The notes: generated from the sequence alone by a model not told the origin. Numbered from the stretch's first letter, positions 34,684 through 43,430 are shown. The stretch: 64,000 nucleotides of DNA from Streptomyces phaeoluteigriseus (GCF_001896135.2 NZ_MPOH02000017.1:136592-200591), one strand, 5' to 3'. Numbers and translations: made by a program.

Positions 34684-34995
34684 TCACCAGAGGCCGCCGA
34701 AGAGGCCGCCGTGCGCCATACCGAGGAAGAAGCCGATGCCGGAGGCACCGAGGCCCAGGATCAGTCCGAAGCGCTCACGGGTGGTCTCGGAGATCCACAG
34801 TCCGTAAGCGCCGGTGGCGATCCCTACCAGGCCGGCCCAAGAGCTGAGCAGGTGGAGGCTGTGGAACATCGCCGTGATGAAGGCCACCGCCCCCAGGACC
34901 AGGGTGACGGCCGTGAGCGCGTCCTGGAGCGGATGGGGCCTGCCGTCGGTGGCGAGGAGAGAACCGGCGGTGTTGGGTCGCAATGCCTGTGCCAT
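34684..34995 (-). CDS. Small membrane protein of unknown function
   Basis: Not assigned to a named family. The 103-residue product (ATG at 34995, MAQALRPNTAGSLLATDG) has three to four hydrophobic segments: ALTAVTLVLGAVAFITAMF, LSSWAGLVGIATGAYGLWI and FGLILGLGASGIGFFLGMAHGGLFG. The open frame extends upstream to 35040, but the basic, Cys-rich extra residues are unlikely. It is an orthologue candidate of the small membrane gene between femX and rpsF in S. coelicolor. It is followed by its own hairpin. Confidence 0.75.
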   Translation of the reverse strand: MAQALRPNTAGSLLATDGRPHPLQDALTAVTLVLGAVAFITAMFHSLHLLSSWAGLVGIATGAYGLWISETTRERFGLILGLGASGIGFFLGMAHGGLFGGLW

Positions 34996-35236
34996 GAGGC
35001 ACCTCCTGCGGAGAGCGGCGCATCGTAGCGCCATACACACCCGATGTGTACAGACTGACGGCCTCCCCGGCCGGATTTCAACCGGAAGCCGGTGTGCAGG
35101 TAGTCTGTACCCTCTGCACCGGTGTCTGCCCAGGCACAGCCAGGGAATCCGCCCACCTGAGAGCGGGAGCGTCGCGACGCGACCCCCCGATTGTCAGTGG
35201 CGGCCGATACCGTTGCGTACGCATCACAACCCTCCT

Positions 35237-35255
35237 GCCACGGAACGACCGTGGC
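35237..35255 (+). promoter_or_regulatory. Hairpin in the rpsF leader, possible S6:S18 site
   Basis: GCCACGG (35237–35243) pairs with CCGTGGC (35249–35255) around AACGA, 29 bases before the rpsF start. Bacterial rpsF operons are often autoregulated by the S6:S18 complex binding a leader hairpin with a CCG element; this one carries CCG at the base of its right arm. The assignment is tentative. Confidence 0.35.
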
Positions 35256-35283
35256 CGCTGAGTCCAAAGGAGGTGGGTTCCAC

Positions 35284-35574
35284 ATGCGTCACTACGAAGT
35301 GATGGTCATCCTCGACCCCGATCTCGAAGAGCGCGCTGTCTCCCCGCTGATCGAGAACTTCCTCTCCGTTGTCCGTGAGGGCAACGGAAAGGTGGAGAAG
35401 GTCGACACCTGGGGCCGTCGTCGTCTCTCGTACGAGATCAAGAAGAAGCCCGAGGGCATCTACTCGGTCATCGACCTTCAGGCAGAGCCTGCGGTCGTCA
35501 AGGAGCTCGACCGCCAGATGAACCTGAACGAGTCGGTCCTCCGGACCAAGGTCCTCCGCCCCGAAACCCACTGA
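35284..35574 (+). CDS. rpsF: 30S ribosomal protein S6
   Basis: A 96-residue small-subunit protein that partners S18. [40 protein letters not shown] and VLRTKVLRP are diagnostic. The ATG at 35284 lies after AAAGGAGGT; the longer open frame to 35191 has no ribosome-binding site. It heads the rpsF–ssb–rpsR–rplI operon, a classic order that links the S6:S18 pair with single-stranded DNA-binding protein. Confidence 0.97.
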
Positions 35575-35654
35575 GCTCTCCCGCTCAGCTGGTCTCGGGA
35601 TCCGAGTAGCAGCACTAGCAGCCAGCAGCAGCAAACCCGCCGAGAGGTTCCCCC

Positions 35655-36268
35655 ATGGCAGGCGAGACCGTCATCACGGTCATCGGCAATCTTGTCGACG
35701 ACCCCGAGCTGCGCTTCACCCCCTCCGGTGCGGCGGTCGCGAAGTTCCGTGTCGCGTCCACCCCGCGCACCTTCGACCGTCAGACGAACGAGTGGAAGGA
35801 CGGCGAAAGCCTGTTCCTGACCTGCTCGGTCTGGCGTCAGGCGGCGGAGAACGTCGCTGAGTCGCTCCAGCGAGGCATGCGCGTCCTCGTGCAGGGCCGG
35901 CTGAAGCAGCGGTCCTACGAGGACCGCGAGGGCGTCAAGCGCACGGTCTACGAGCTGGACGTCGAGGAAGTCGGTCCCAGCCTGCGCAACGCCACGGCCA
36001 AGGTCACCAAGACCGCCGGCCGCGGTGGTCAGGGTGGTGGCGGTGGCTTCGGCGGAGCCGGTGGCGGCGGCGCCCAGGGTGGCGGCAGCTGGGGTGGAAA
36101 CTCCGGCGGCGGCCAGCAGGGTGGCGGCGCTCCCGCCGACGACCCGTGGGCGACCGGTGCTCCCGCCGGTGGCAGCCAGGGCGCAGCGGTGGTGGCGGCG
36201 GCTGGGGTGGAAACTCCGGCGGCAGCGGCGGCGCTGGCGGCGGCTACTCGGACGAGCCCCCCTTCTAG
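35655..36268 (+). CDS. ssb: Single-stranded DNA-binding protein (apparent frameshift near 36183)
   Basis: Tetrameric protein that coats single-stranded DNA in replication and repair. The OB fold spans residues 1–115 (GETVITVIGNLVDDPELRFTP, LFLTCSVWRQAAENVAESL, RTVYELDVEEVG). A Gly-rich linker follows. The frame as read passes the expected end and runs to 36491 with the wrong composition; one missing base around 36181–36186 restores GGWGGNSGGSGGAGGGYSDEPPF and a stop at 36266–36268. The acidic tip DEPPF is the universal partner-binding tail, and a hairpin starts 8 bases after that stop, so the corrected 204-residue end is convincing. ssb is essential. Confidence 0.92.
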
Positions 36269-36275
36269 GCCTTCG

Positions 36276-36293
36276 GGCCCGGTTCTCCGGGCC
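36276..36293 (+). terminator. Short hairpin after the corrected ssb stop
   Basis: GGCCCGG (36276–36282) pairs with CCGGGCC (36287–36293), loop TTCT. It may attenuate or stabilise the transcript between ssb and rpsR. Confidence 0.55.
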
Positions 36294-36349
36294 TGTTCGG
36301 GTCGAAGGCGGGTCGTAACCCAACTTCTTGATCACACAGGAGAATCACC

Positions 36350-36586
36350 ATGGCGAAGCCGCCTGTGCGCAAGCCGAAGAAGAAGGTCTGCGCATTCTGC
36401 AAGGACAAGGTCACGTACGTGGACTACAAGGACACGAACATGCTGCGGAAGTTCATTTCCGACCGCGGCAAGATCCGTGCCCGCCGCGTGACCGGCAACT
36501 GCACGCAGCACCAGCGTGACGTCGCCACGGCCGTGAAGAACAGCCGTGAGATGGCGCTGCTGCCCTACACCGCCCAGGCGCGATAA
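36350..36586 (+). CDS. rpsR: 30S ribosomal protein S18
   Basis: A 78-residue basic protein that binds S6 on the platform of the small subunit. MAKPPVRKPKKKVCAFCKDK includes a CxxC pair, possibly zinc-binding; YKDTNMLRKFISDRGKI and RRVTGNCTQHQRDVATAVK are the S18 core. Because CxxC and a third Cys are present, this is the C+ form; Streptomyces also carries a cysteine-free paralogue elsewhere. The start follows AGGAGAATCACC. Confidence 0.97.
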   Translation: MAKPPVRKPKKKVCAFCKDKVTYVDYKDTNMLRKFISDRGKIRARRVTGNCTQHQRDVATAVKNSREMALLPYTAQAR

Positions 36587-36604
36587 GGGAAGGGTGACCG
36601 AAAA

Positions 36605-37051
36605 ATGAAGATCATCCTCACCCACGAGGTCTCTGGCCTCGGTGCCGCCGGCGAAGTCGTCGACGTCAAGGACGGCTACGCTCGCAACTACCTGATCCCG
36701 CGGAACTTCGCGATCCGCTGGACCAAGGGCGGCGAGAAGGACGTCGAGCAGATCCGTCGTGCTCGCAAGATCCACGAGATCCAGACCATCGAGCAGGCCA
36801 ACGCTGTGAAGGCCCAGCTCGAGGGCGTCAAGGTCCGCCTCGCGGTCCGCTCCGGCGACGCCGGTCGTCTCTTCGGTTCCGTCACCCCGGCCGACATCGC
36901 CTCGGCGATCAAGGCTTCCGGTGGCCCCGAGGTCGACAAGCGCCGCATCGAGCTCGGTTCGCCGATCAAGACCCTGGGCGCCCACGAGACGTCCGTGCGT
37001 CTGCACCCCGAGGTGGCCGCCAAGGTCAACCTCGAGGTCGTCGCGGCCTGA
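36605..37051 (+). CDS. rplI: 50S ribosomal protein L9
   Basis: A 148-residue large-subunit protein with two globular domains joined by a long helix. The N-terminal rRNA-binding domain MKIILTHEVSGLGAAGEVV and VKDGYARNYLIPR is diagnostic; the C-terminal domain contains RLFGSVTPADIASAI and ends AAKVNLEVVAA. It lies 18 bases after rpsR and is the last gene of the operon, before a perfect 13-base-pair terminator. Confidence 0.97.
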   Translation: MKIILTHEVSGLGAAGEVVDVKDGYARNYLIPRNFAIRWTKGGEKDVEQIRRARKIHEIQTIEQANAVKAQLEGVKVRLAVRSGDAGRLFGSVTPADIASAIKASGGPEVDKRRIELGSPIKTLGAHETSVRLHPEVAAKVNLEVVAA

Positions 37052-37076
37052 TCGCTGCACTCGGCTCGTAGAGCTG

Positions 37077-37112
37077 GGAAGGGGCCGCATCCTCAGGGGT
37101 GCGGCCCCTTCC
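37077..37112 (+). terminator. Terminator after rplI
   Basis: GGAAGGGGCCGCA (37077–37089) pairs exactly with TGCGGCCCCTTCC (37100–37112) around a 10-base loop. Confidence 0.9.
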
Positions 37113-37156
37113 GCGTGCCCAGCGCTGTCAGGCGGGGACCGGCTCCACGCGGTGGT

Positions 37157-37170
37157 GTTTCACGTGAAAC
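37157..37170. other. parS: parS site (exact), first of an adjacent pair
   Basis: Exact GTTTCACGTGAAAC, extended to a 20-base perfect palindrome at 37154–37173, between the convergent ends of rplI and the MATE gene. Confidence 0.95.
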
Positions 37171-37174
37171 ACCC

Positions 37175-37188
37175 GTTTCACGTGAAAC
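37175..37188. other. parS: parS site (exact), second of an adjacent pair
   Basis: Exact GTTTCACGTGAAAC, 4 bases after the first and ending 2 bases before the MATE stop codon. The centres are 18 bases apart. Confidence 0.95.
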
Positions 37189-37190
37189 GA

Positions 37191-38528
37191 TCAGCGGCTC
37201 GCGCCGGTGACCAGCCAGCGTCCCGAACGGGTGCGCAGCCAGAGGGTCAGCATTCGGACCACCATCATCAGCGTCATCGCTCCCCACAGCGCGGTCAGAC
37301 CGCCGCCGAGAGCCGGGACCAGCAGGGCGACCGGAGCGAAGACCGCCAGGGTGAGCACCATCGCCCAGGCGAGGTAAGGGCCGTCTCCGGCACCCATGAG
37401 CACGCCGTCCAGGACGAAGACGATGGCACAGACCGGCTGGGACAGGGCCACCACGAGCAATGCGGGCAGCGCGGCGTCCTTGACTCCCGGGTCCCCGGTG
37501 AACAGGGGCAGGAACAGTGGCCGGGCCAGCACCACGAGCAGGGCCAACATGGCACCCACGGCAATACCCCATTCGACCATGCGGCGGCAGACGACCCGGG
37601 CGCCCTGGGGGTCGTCTGCACCGAGGTAACGCCCGATGATCGCCTGTCCGGCGATGGCGATGGCATCGAGAGCGAAGGCCAGCAGGCTCCAGAGCGACAG
37701 GACGATCTGATGTGCCGCGATGTCCGCGTCACCGAGGCGGGCGGCAACGGCGGTGGCGATCATCAGTACCGCCCGCAGGGACAGGGTGCGCACGAGCAGG
37801 GGCACTCCGGCTTGGGCCGAGGCGCGGATGCCGGCGGCGTCGGGACGCAACGAGGCGCCATGCCGCCGGGCACCTCGGACCACCACGACGAGGTAGACGG
37901 CGGCCATGCCGCACTGGGCGATGACCGTGCCCCAGGCGGAGCCCGCGATGCCGAGATCCGCGCCGTAGACGAGACCGACGTTCAGCAGGGCGTTGGCGAC
38001 GAAGCCCCCGATGGCGACGTAGAGCGGAGTCCTCGTGTCCTGGAGTCCGCGCAGAACACCGGTCGCGGCGAGGACGACCAGCATGGCCGGGATGCCCAGT
38101 GCCGAGATGTGCAGATAGGTGATCGCATACGGGGCGGCCGTCTCGGAGGCGCCGAAGAGGGCCACGAGGGAGGGGGCGGTGGGCAGGACGAGAGCGATCA
38201 CGGCCGCGCCGAGCAGCAGTGCCAGCCAGATGCCGTCCATGCCCTGGCGGATGGCTGCCGGAAGATCGCCGGCGCCCACGCGTCGTGCGACGGCAGCCGT
38301 GGTGGCGTAGGCGAGGAAGACGAAGATGCTGACGGCTGTGGTCAGGAGAGCGGAGGCCACACCGAGTCCGGCGAGTTGCGCGGTGCCGAGGTGGCCCACG
38401 ATGGCGCTGTCGGCCAGGACGAAAAGGGGCTCGGCGACGAGTGCACCGAAGGCCGGGACGGCCAGTGCGACGATCTCTCGATCGTGCTGTCGCCGCGTGG
38501 CCTTGGGGATCGTGGGAGCCGGTGTCAT
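37191..38528 (-). CDS. MATE-family multidrug exporter
   Basis: A cation-coupled exporter of the DinF-like MATE branch. The 445-residue protein has 12 hydrophobic helices; IVALAVPAFGALVAEPLFVLADSAIVGHLG is the first pair and carries the conserved Asp. The later segment LLAFALDAIAIAGQAIIGRYLG is the second-half repeat signature. The ATG at 38528 is preferred to the frame's upstream limit at 38561 because MTPAPTIPKATRRQHDREI fits the usual short cytosolic N-terminus. It is convergent with rplI and divergent from dnaB. Substrate unknown. Confidence 0.9.
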   Translation of the reverse strand: MTPAPTIPKATRRQHDREIVALAVPAFGALVAEPLFVLADSAIVGHLGTAQLAGLGVASALLTTAVSIFVFLAYATTAAVARRVGAGDLPAAIRQGMDGIWLALLLGAAVIALVLPTAPSLVALFGASETAAPYAITYLHISALGIPAMLVVLAATGVLRGLQDTRTPLYVAIGGFVANALLNVGLVYGADLGIAGSAWGTVIAQCGMAAVYLVVVVRGARRHGASLRPDAAGIRASAQAGVPLLVRTLSLRAVLMIATAVAARLGDADIAAHQIVLSLWSLLAFALDAIAIAGQAIIGRYLGADDPQGARVVCRRMVEWGIAVGAMLALLVVLARPLFLPLFTGDPGVKDAALPALLVVALSQPVCAIVFVLDGVLMGAGDGPYLAWAMVLTLAVFAPVALLVPALGGGLTALWGAMTLMMVVRMLTLWLRTRSGRWLVTGASR

Positions 38529-38716
38529 GGCCACCAATCTAATCATCCACAGGTAAGACATGCAATTGCCTGGTGACCCTTACTTGGTGACTCCCTGTGT
38601 GTGCTCCCCTGCACCCTTCGCGACGATCTTGATCCCACTGGGAAAGTTTTTCTTCTGCACAGCCGGTGGACGGGAAACCTGCTGGTCAGCGAAGTCGGGG
38701 AGGAAAAGGGGAGTGC

Positions 38717-38805
38717 TTGTTCACAGGGCTGTCCACCGGGTCGTGCACAGGTTTCGCGCAGTTGTCCACAGCATCGGGGCCGTCGTCCACATGGCCTGTG
38801 GATAA
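38717..38805. promoter_or_regulatory. Cluster of DnaA boxes upstream of dnaB
   Basis: In the 460-base MATE–dnaB spacer lie TTGTTCACA (38717, one mismatch), CTGTCCACC (about 38729), TTGTCCACA (38762–38770, exact), TCGTCCACA (38783) and TGTGGATAA (38797–38805, exact complement of TTATCCACA). The exact boxes are about 185–225 bases before the dnaB start. DnaA could regulate dnaB or be titrated here. Confidence 0.62.
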
Positions 38806-38988
38806 CCAGATTGGCTGACGTGGCCTGCGGGCCTACCGTGGTCCGGCGCCCGCTCCGTTCGTCGACCGTGAAAGTCTCACAAAACCGACGCGCCCGAACC
38901 GGAGTTGGGCCTCTTAGTTGTCAGTGCCGTGCCGTAGAAATATGGGGCGCGGTTAGGTCCGCTCCGCGGACGGGAGGAGGTGGCTCGG

Positions 38989-40464
38989 TTGAGCATTTCC
39001 GAGCCCTTGGACGATCCGTGGGCCGACAGCGGTCCCAGTGATCGTCTGCCCCCCGCACGCCGGCGCGACGGGGGCCGCGGGCGCGACGAGCAGCATGACC
39101 GGGGCCGGGACAGCGGGGAGTGGGACGGAGGCGGGACGCCCTTCGAGCGGGTGCCGCCTCAGGACCTCGACGCCGAGCAGTCGGTACTCGGCGGCATGCT
39201 CCTGTCCAAGGACGCCATTGCCGATGTCGTCGAGATCCTCAAGGGCCACGACTTCTACAAGCCGGCGCACGAGACGATCTACCAGGCCGTCCTCGACATC
39301 TATGCCAAGGGTGAGCCGGCCGACCCCATCACGATCGCCGCCGAGCTCACCAAGCGCGGCGAGATCAACAAGGTCGGTGGCGCGTCGTATCTGCACACGC
39401 TCGTCCAGACCGTGCCGACGGCGGCGAACGCCGAGTACTACGCGGAGATCGTGCACGAGCGGGCGGTCCTGCGCCGCCTGGTCGAGGCCGGTACCCGGAT
39501 CACCCAGATGGGATACGCGGGCGATGACGACGTCGACGAGATCGTCAACCGCGCCCAGGCCGAGATCTACGCCGTCACCGAGCAGCGCACCAGCGAGGAC
39601 TACCTCCCGCTCGGCGACATCATGGAGGGCGCCCTCGACGAGATCGAGGCGATCGGCTCGCGCAGCGGCGAGATGACTGGCGTGCCCACCGGTTTCACGG
39701 ATCTCGACTCGCTCACCAACGGGCTGCACCCCGGCCAGATGATCGTCATCGCGGCCCGGCCCGCCATGGGTAAGTCCACGCTCGCCCTGGACTTCGCCCG
39801 CGCGGCCTCGATCAAGCACAACCTGCCCAGCGTCATCTTCTCCCTCGAGATGGGGCGCAACGAGATCGCGATGCGCCTGCTGTCCGCCGAGGCCCGTGTC
39901 GCCCTGCACCACATGCGCTCCGGCACGATGACGGACGAGGACTGGACCCGTCTGGCCCGCCGGATGCCCGAGGTGTCGTCCGCACCGCTCTACATCGACG
40001 ACTCGCCGAACCTGTCGATGATGGAGATCCGCGCGAAGTGCCGACGACTGAAGCAGCGCAACGACATCAAGCTCGTGATCATCGACTACCTCCAGCTGAT
40101 GCAGGCCGGTGGCTCCAAGCGCTCCGAGAGCCGTCAGCAGGAGGTGTCGGACATGTCCCGTAACCTCAAGCTCCTCGCCAAGGAGCTGGAGGTCCCGGTG
40201 ATCGCGCTCTCCCAGCTGAACCGTGGTCCCGAGCAACGCACGGACAAGAAGCCGATGGTGTCCGACCTGCGTGAGTCCGGCTCCATCGAGCAGGACGCCG
40301 ACATGGTGATCCTGCTGCACCGCGAGGACGCGTACGAGAAGGAGTCGCCGCGCGCGGGCGAGGCGGACATCATCGTGGGCAAGCACCGTAACGGTCCGAC
40401 GGCCACGATCACCGTGGCCTTCCAGGGTCACTACTCGCGCTTCGTGGACATGGCGCAGACCTGA
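38989..40464 (+). CDS. dnaB: Replicative DNA helicase DnaB
   Basis: Hexameric helicase that unwinds the fork. The TTG at 38989 (MSISEPLDDPWADS) lies 8 bases after GGGAGGAGG and is chosen over the in-frame GTG at 38980, which overlaps that ribosome-binding site. The 491-residue protein has a basic, disordered N-terminus, the helical domain (PPQDLDAEQSVLGGMLLS), then the RecA-like core with Walker A ARPAMGKST (Lys262), Walker B KLVIIDYLQLM and ALSQLNRGPEQR. No intein is present. DnaA boxes upstream hint at coordination with initiation. Confidence 0.95.
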   Translation: MSISEPLDDPWADSGPSDRLPPARRRDGGRGRDEQHDRGRDSGEWDGGGTPFERVPPQDLDAEQSVLGGMLLSKDAIADVVEILKGHDFYKPAHETIYQAVLDIYAKGEPADPITIAAELTKRGEINKVGGASYLHTLVQTVPTAANAEYYAEIVHERAVLRRLVEAGTRITQMGYAGDDDVDEIVNRAQAEIYAVTEQRTSEDYLPLGDIMEGALDEIEAIGSRSGEMTGVPTGFTDLDSLTNGLHPGQMIVIAARPAMGKSTLALDFARAASIKHNLPSVIFSLEMGRNEIAMRLLSAEARVALHHMRSGTMTDEDWTRLARRMPEVSSAPLYIDDSPNLSMMEIRAKCRRLKQRNDIKLVIIDYLQLMQAGGSKRSESRQQEVSDMSRNLKLLAKELEVPVIALSQLNRGPEQRTDKKPMVSDLRESGSIEQDADMVILLHREDAYEKESPRAGEADIIVGKHRNGPTATITVAFQGHYSRFVDMAQT

Positions 40465-40659
40465 TCGCGTGCTTGGGGGGTCTCACATCTCGCGGCACAA
40501 TCTCATCTCCGACGGCACACAGGCGGCACATATGCCGTGTTTGACATCCCCCTCCGGCGGCCACGCGGCGGAGCCAGCCACCGGACCGCCCTACGCGCCG
40601 CTGACAAAGCCAGGGTGGGAGGAGACACCGACCCAAGCCGCGAGACAGCGGGAAGCTGC

Positions 40660-41226
40660 TCAACGCCTCGCCTCGTACCTGGTCAGGGCCACGCCGCCGG
40701 AAAACGTCCGTGTCTCCACCAGGTTCAGGTTCACCCAGCTGTCCAGCGCCGTGAAGAACGGCGTACCGCCGCCCACCAGGACCGGATGGGTGACGATCGT
40801 GTACTCGTCGATCAGCCCGGCGCGCATGGCCGCCCCGGCGAGCGTTGCGCCGCCGATGCGCATGGAGCCGCCGTCCTCTGCCTTGAGCCGGGTGATCTCG
40901 GCGATCGCGTCGCCGGTGACCAGGCGGGTGTTCCAGTCGACCTTGTCGATCGTCGAGGAGAACACCACCTTCGGCGTGTCCCGCCAGTTCCGCGCGAACT
41001 CGATCTCCGCCGGGGTGGCGTTGGGCTGCTGGTCGCCGGTCGGCCAGTAGGAACTCATCGCCTCCCACAGCTTGCGCCCGTACAGCGACAGGCCACTCGC
41101 CTGCTCCTGGTCGAGCCACCACTGGAACAGCTCGTGGTTCCGCGGCCCGCTCCAGCCGATGTCGTCGCCGGCCGCGGCGATGTAGCCGTCCAGGGTCAGG
41201 TTCATGGCGTAGATCAGTTTCCGCAT
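40660..41226 (-). CDS. RibD C-terminal / dihydrofolate-reductase-family protein
   Basis: A 188-residue NADPH-dependent reductase-like protein. MRKLIYAMNLTLDGYIAAAG is the first strand of this family, TPKVVFSSTIDKVDWNTRLV and IGGATLAGAAMRAGLIDEYTI are the RibD-C features, and the end VETRTFSGGVALTRYEA is typical. The ATG at 41226 is chosen since upstream residues show no family match. Substrate is unknown: many such stand-alone proteins are annotated as deaminase-reductases without proof. It begins the variable region after dnaB, and 195 bases with no evident gene separate it from dnaB. Confidence 0.82.
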   Translation of the reverse strand: MRKLIYAMNLTLDGYIAAAGDDIGWSGPRNHELFQWWLDQEQASGLSLYGRKLWEAMSSYWPTGDQQPNATPAEIEFARNWRDTPKVVFSSTIDKVDWNTRLVTGDAIAEITRLKAEDGGSMRIGGATLAGAAMRAGLIDEYTIVTHPVLVGGGTPFFTALDSWVNLNLVETRTFSGGVALTRYEARR

Positions 41227-41510
41227 GGCCCAGCCTTTCGTGAGTCGGACTCCGGCGTATGGACCGGCGCCGGGCGGGAAACTCATCGGTGCGCGAGCCG
41301 GGCTCGCCGGTGGTCCTCGGGCTCGGGGCTCAGCGTGGTGTACTCGGCCGACACGGGCAAGCCGCCTGATCTCGACCTCGCCCTCGCGAGGAAATGCCAT
41401 TGAATTTGAGACTGATCACGGGGGACAAGGCCGTGAGACAACCGAGAACGCCCAGGTCACGCAAGATCGACGTGTCACGAGCGGCGAGTCCCCGCAGTGC
41501 CTGTGGGGAG

Positions 41511-42626
41511 TCAGATTCCGTCAGGTTGAAAGAACGCGAGCATCTTCTTGCCGGCGTCCGGTGACATCAGCAGTTCCTGCAAGTCCGTGGACATCCGGGC
41601 GGCAGCGCTGGTGCGTTCGAACATCTCGCGTTCGTGTTCTCTGACGGCGGCGGGAAAGTCGTCCGGGTGCGCGGCCAGCGCGAGACCGAGCAGGGCGCCG
41701 TCGAGCAGCGCCATGTTGGCGCCCTCGCCCACCGGCGGCATCAGGTGCGCGGCATCGCCGACCAGCGTGACGTCCGGCTTTGACGGCCAGGTAAGGCCGA
41801 CCGGGAGAGCGGTGATCGCCCGCGGCACGACCGTGTCGTCGCAGGCCTCGATCAGCGCGATGAACCGTTGGTCCCAGCCAGGGAGCAGGTCGATCAGCCG
41901 CGCCCGGGCGGCGGCCGGGTCGTCGAACGGGATCCCGCTGGTGGCGAACCAGTCCTCGGCCGTGTTGTAGAAGCTGAGGCCGATGCGAACGCGGCCGTCA
42001 CCGTTGCGCTGCGCCGCCAGGGACAGTCCGTTGCCGAGGACCCAGTAGTTGCCGCGCCCGACCATCGCCGCGAGCGCGGGGTGCGTGCGGTCGATGTCGG
42101 GAATGCCGACCTCGACGACGTTCTGGCCGATATGCGCCGGGCGGGCGTCGGTGAGCAGCGCGCGGACCCGGGACTGCGCGCCGTCCGCGCCGACCAGCAG
42201 GTCATACGTCGCACTGCTGCCGTCGGCGAAGTGCAGCAGGCCGTTGGCGGCGGATGTGAGCGCGTGCCCCCAGCGCACCACGTCTTCGGGGAGGGAATCC
42301 AGCAGCAGGTTGCGCAGATCGGCGCGGTCGACCTCGGGTCGCTCGAGCGGGGCGTCGTCGGGCGTGTCCTCCTGGAACAGCAGGGTGCCATCCGGCTTGA
42401 GAAGACGCATGTCCTGGCCCGCGCCTCGGGCGATTCCGTAGAACTGGTCGATCAGACCGGCCTCGCGCAGCGCCCGCTGGCCGGAGTGGATGTCGAGCAT
42501 GCCGCCCTGGCCACGCGCATGGCGTGACGATTCACGTTCATAGACGACGGAGTCCATGCCGTTCACGTGCAGCACACGGGCGAGGGTCAGGCCTCCGAGG
42601 CCGGCTCCGACGATGGCAATGGTCAT
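41511..42626 (-). CDS. FAD-dependent monooxygenase (TetX-like)
   Basis: A 371-residue class A flavin monooxygenase. MTIAIVGAGLGGLTLARVLH is the dinucleotide-binding motif; LLVGADGAQSRVR is the DG motif contacting FAD and NADPH, and DVTLVGDAAHLMPPVGEGAN the GD motif. The pattern resembles TetX and related drug- or aromatic-hydroxylating enzymes, but specificity cannot be inferred. The gene is divergent from a TetR regulator with a palindromic operator between them, a standard inducible resistance or catabolic pair. GGGGAAAGC precedes the ATG at 42626. Confidence 0.85.
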   Translation of the reverse strand: MTIAIVGAGLGGLTLARVLHVNGMDSVVYERESSRHARGQGGMLDIHSGQRALREAGLIDQFYGIARGAGQDMRLLKPDGTLLFQEDTPDDAPLERPEVDRADLRNLLLDSLPEDVVRWGHALTSAANGLLHFADGSSATYDLLVGADGAQSRVRALLTDARPAHIGQNVVEVGIPDIDRTHPALAAMVGRGNYWVLGNGLSLAAQRNGDGRVRIGLSFYNTAEDWFATSGIPFDDPAAARARLIDLLPGWDQRFIALIEACDDTVVPRAITALPVGLTWPSKPDVTLVGDAAHLMPPVGEGANMALLDGALLGLALAAHPDDFPAAVREHEREMFERTSAAARMSTDLQELLMSPDAGKKMLAFFQPDGI

Positions 42627-42641
42627 TGGCTGCTTTCCCCT

Positions 42642-42673
42642 CGATACACCGTACTGACCGATACACTGTATCG
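42642..42673. promoter_or_regulatory. TetR operator between the monooxygenase and regulator genes
   Basis: CGATACA-C-TGTATCG (42659–42673) is a perfect 15-base palindrome, and its half CGATACAC also occurs 17 bases upstream (42642–42649). It lies between the divergent starts, so binding would control both. Confidence 0.7.
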
Positions 42674-42699
42674 CTCGGATGCGAAGTATGGTGAGCGGC

Positions 42700-43380
42700 A
42701 TGTTGGTGTGGGAGAGGCCGGAGCCGCCGAATCGACCCGTGCCGGCCCCGTTGAGCCGGGAGCGGATCGTGCGAGCGGCGATCCAGCTGGCCGACGCGGA
42801 CGGCCTGGACGGGGTGTCGCTGCGTAAGGTCGCCACCGCGCTGGACGTCCGTCCGATGCGGCTGTACGGCTACATCGCCAGCAAGGAGGAGCTGCTCGAC
42901 CTCATGGTCGACGCCGTCCACGGCGAGGTCCGGCCGGTCGGAGACGGTTGGCGGGAGGTGCTCCAGTCTCTTGCCGAAGCCACTCGGCACGCCGCTCACG
43001 AGCACGAATGGCTCGCCGACCTACTGGGTGGCCGACCCCAGTTGGGGCCGCACGCACTGGCCAGTGGAGAGGCCGTGGTGGCCGCACTGGGCGACGTCGA
43101 CGTGGACGCCGTCATGCCGGTGGTCGCCGCAGTCAACGCGTACGTGATCGGAGCGGTACGCCGAGAGGTCGCCGAGCGGCGGGCCGAGCGGGCCACCGGG
43201 ATGGACGAGAAGCGCTGGCAGGCCTCACTCGGGCCCTATCTGGAGCGGACCCTGGCCACCGGCCGATTCCCCGCGCTGGCCACGGTGGTGCGCGATGCCG
43301 CCCATCTGGACGCCGACGACACCTTCCGGATCGGCCTCGACTTCCTGCTCGACGGCATTGAAGCCCGCATCTCAAGGTGA
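42700..43380 (+). CDS. TetR-family transcriptional regulator
   Basis: A 226-residue regulator. The N-terminal helix-turn-helix runs SRERIVRAAIQLADADGLDGVSLRKVATALDVRPMRLYGYIASKEELLDLM; the rest is the ligand-binding domain of the TetR class-C-terminal type (WLADLLGGRPQLGPHALASG). The ATG at 42700 (MLVWERPEPPNRPVP) is favoured over 42679, which would sit 5 bases from the operator palindrome. It is divergent from the monooxygenase and probably represses it and itself. Confidence 0.85.
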   Translation: MLVWERPEPPNRPVPAPLSRERIVRAAIQLADADGLDGVSLRKVATALDVRPMRLYGYIASKEELLDLMVDAVHGEVRPVGDGWREVLQSLAEATRHAAHEHEWLADLLGGRPQLGPHALASGEAVVAALGDVDVDAVMPVVAAVNAYVIGAVRREVAERRAERATGMDEKRWQASLGPYLERTLATGRFPALATVVRDAAHLDADDTFRIGLDFLLDGIEARISR

Positions 43381-43393
43381 CGCGCGGCCGAAG

Positions 43394-43430
43394 GACCGGG
43401 ACCGATGACCGGGACCGATGACTGGGACCG
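43394..43430 (+). repeat. 13-base tandem repeat, nearly three copies
   Basis: GACCGGGACCGAT occurs twice exactly (43394–43406 and 43407–43419), then a third partial copy with one change (GACTGGGACCG). It sits in the 310-base spacer between the TetR gene and the serine hydrolase; nothing else is evident there. Confidence 0.75.

Noticed and set aside
36881..38576. Plus-strand open frame of 551 codons from rplI into the MATE gene
   Set aside because: Composition is polar and repetitive, the frame crosses the rplI terminator, and the MATE gene on the minus strand is clear.
40465..40659. Possible small gene between dnaB and the RibD-type gene
   Set aside because: Frames here are short and lack ribosome-binding sites or family resemblance.
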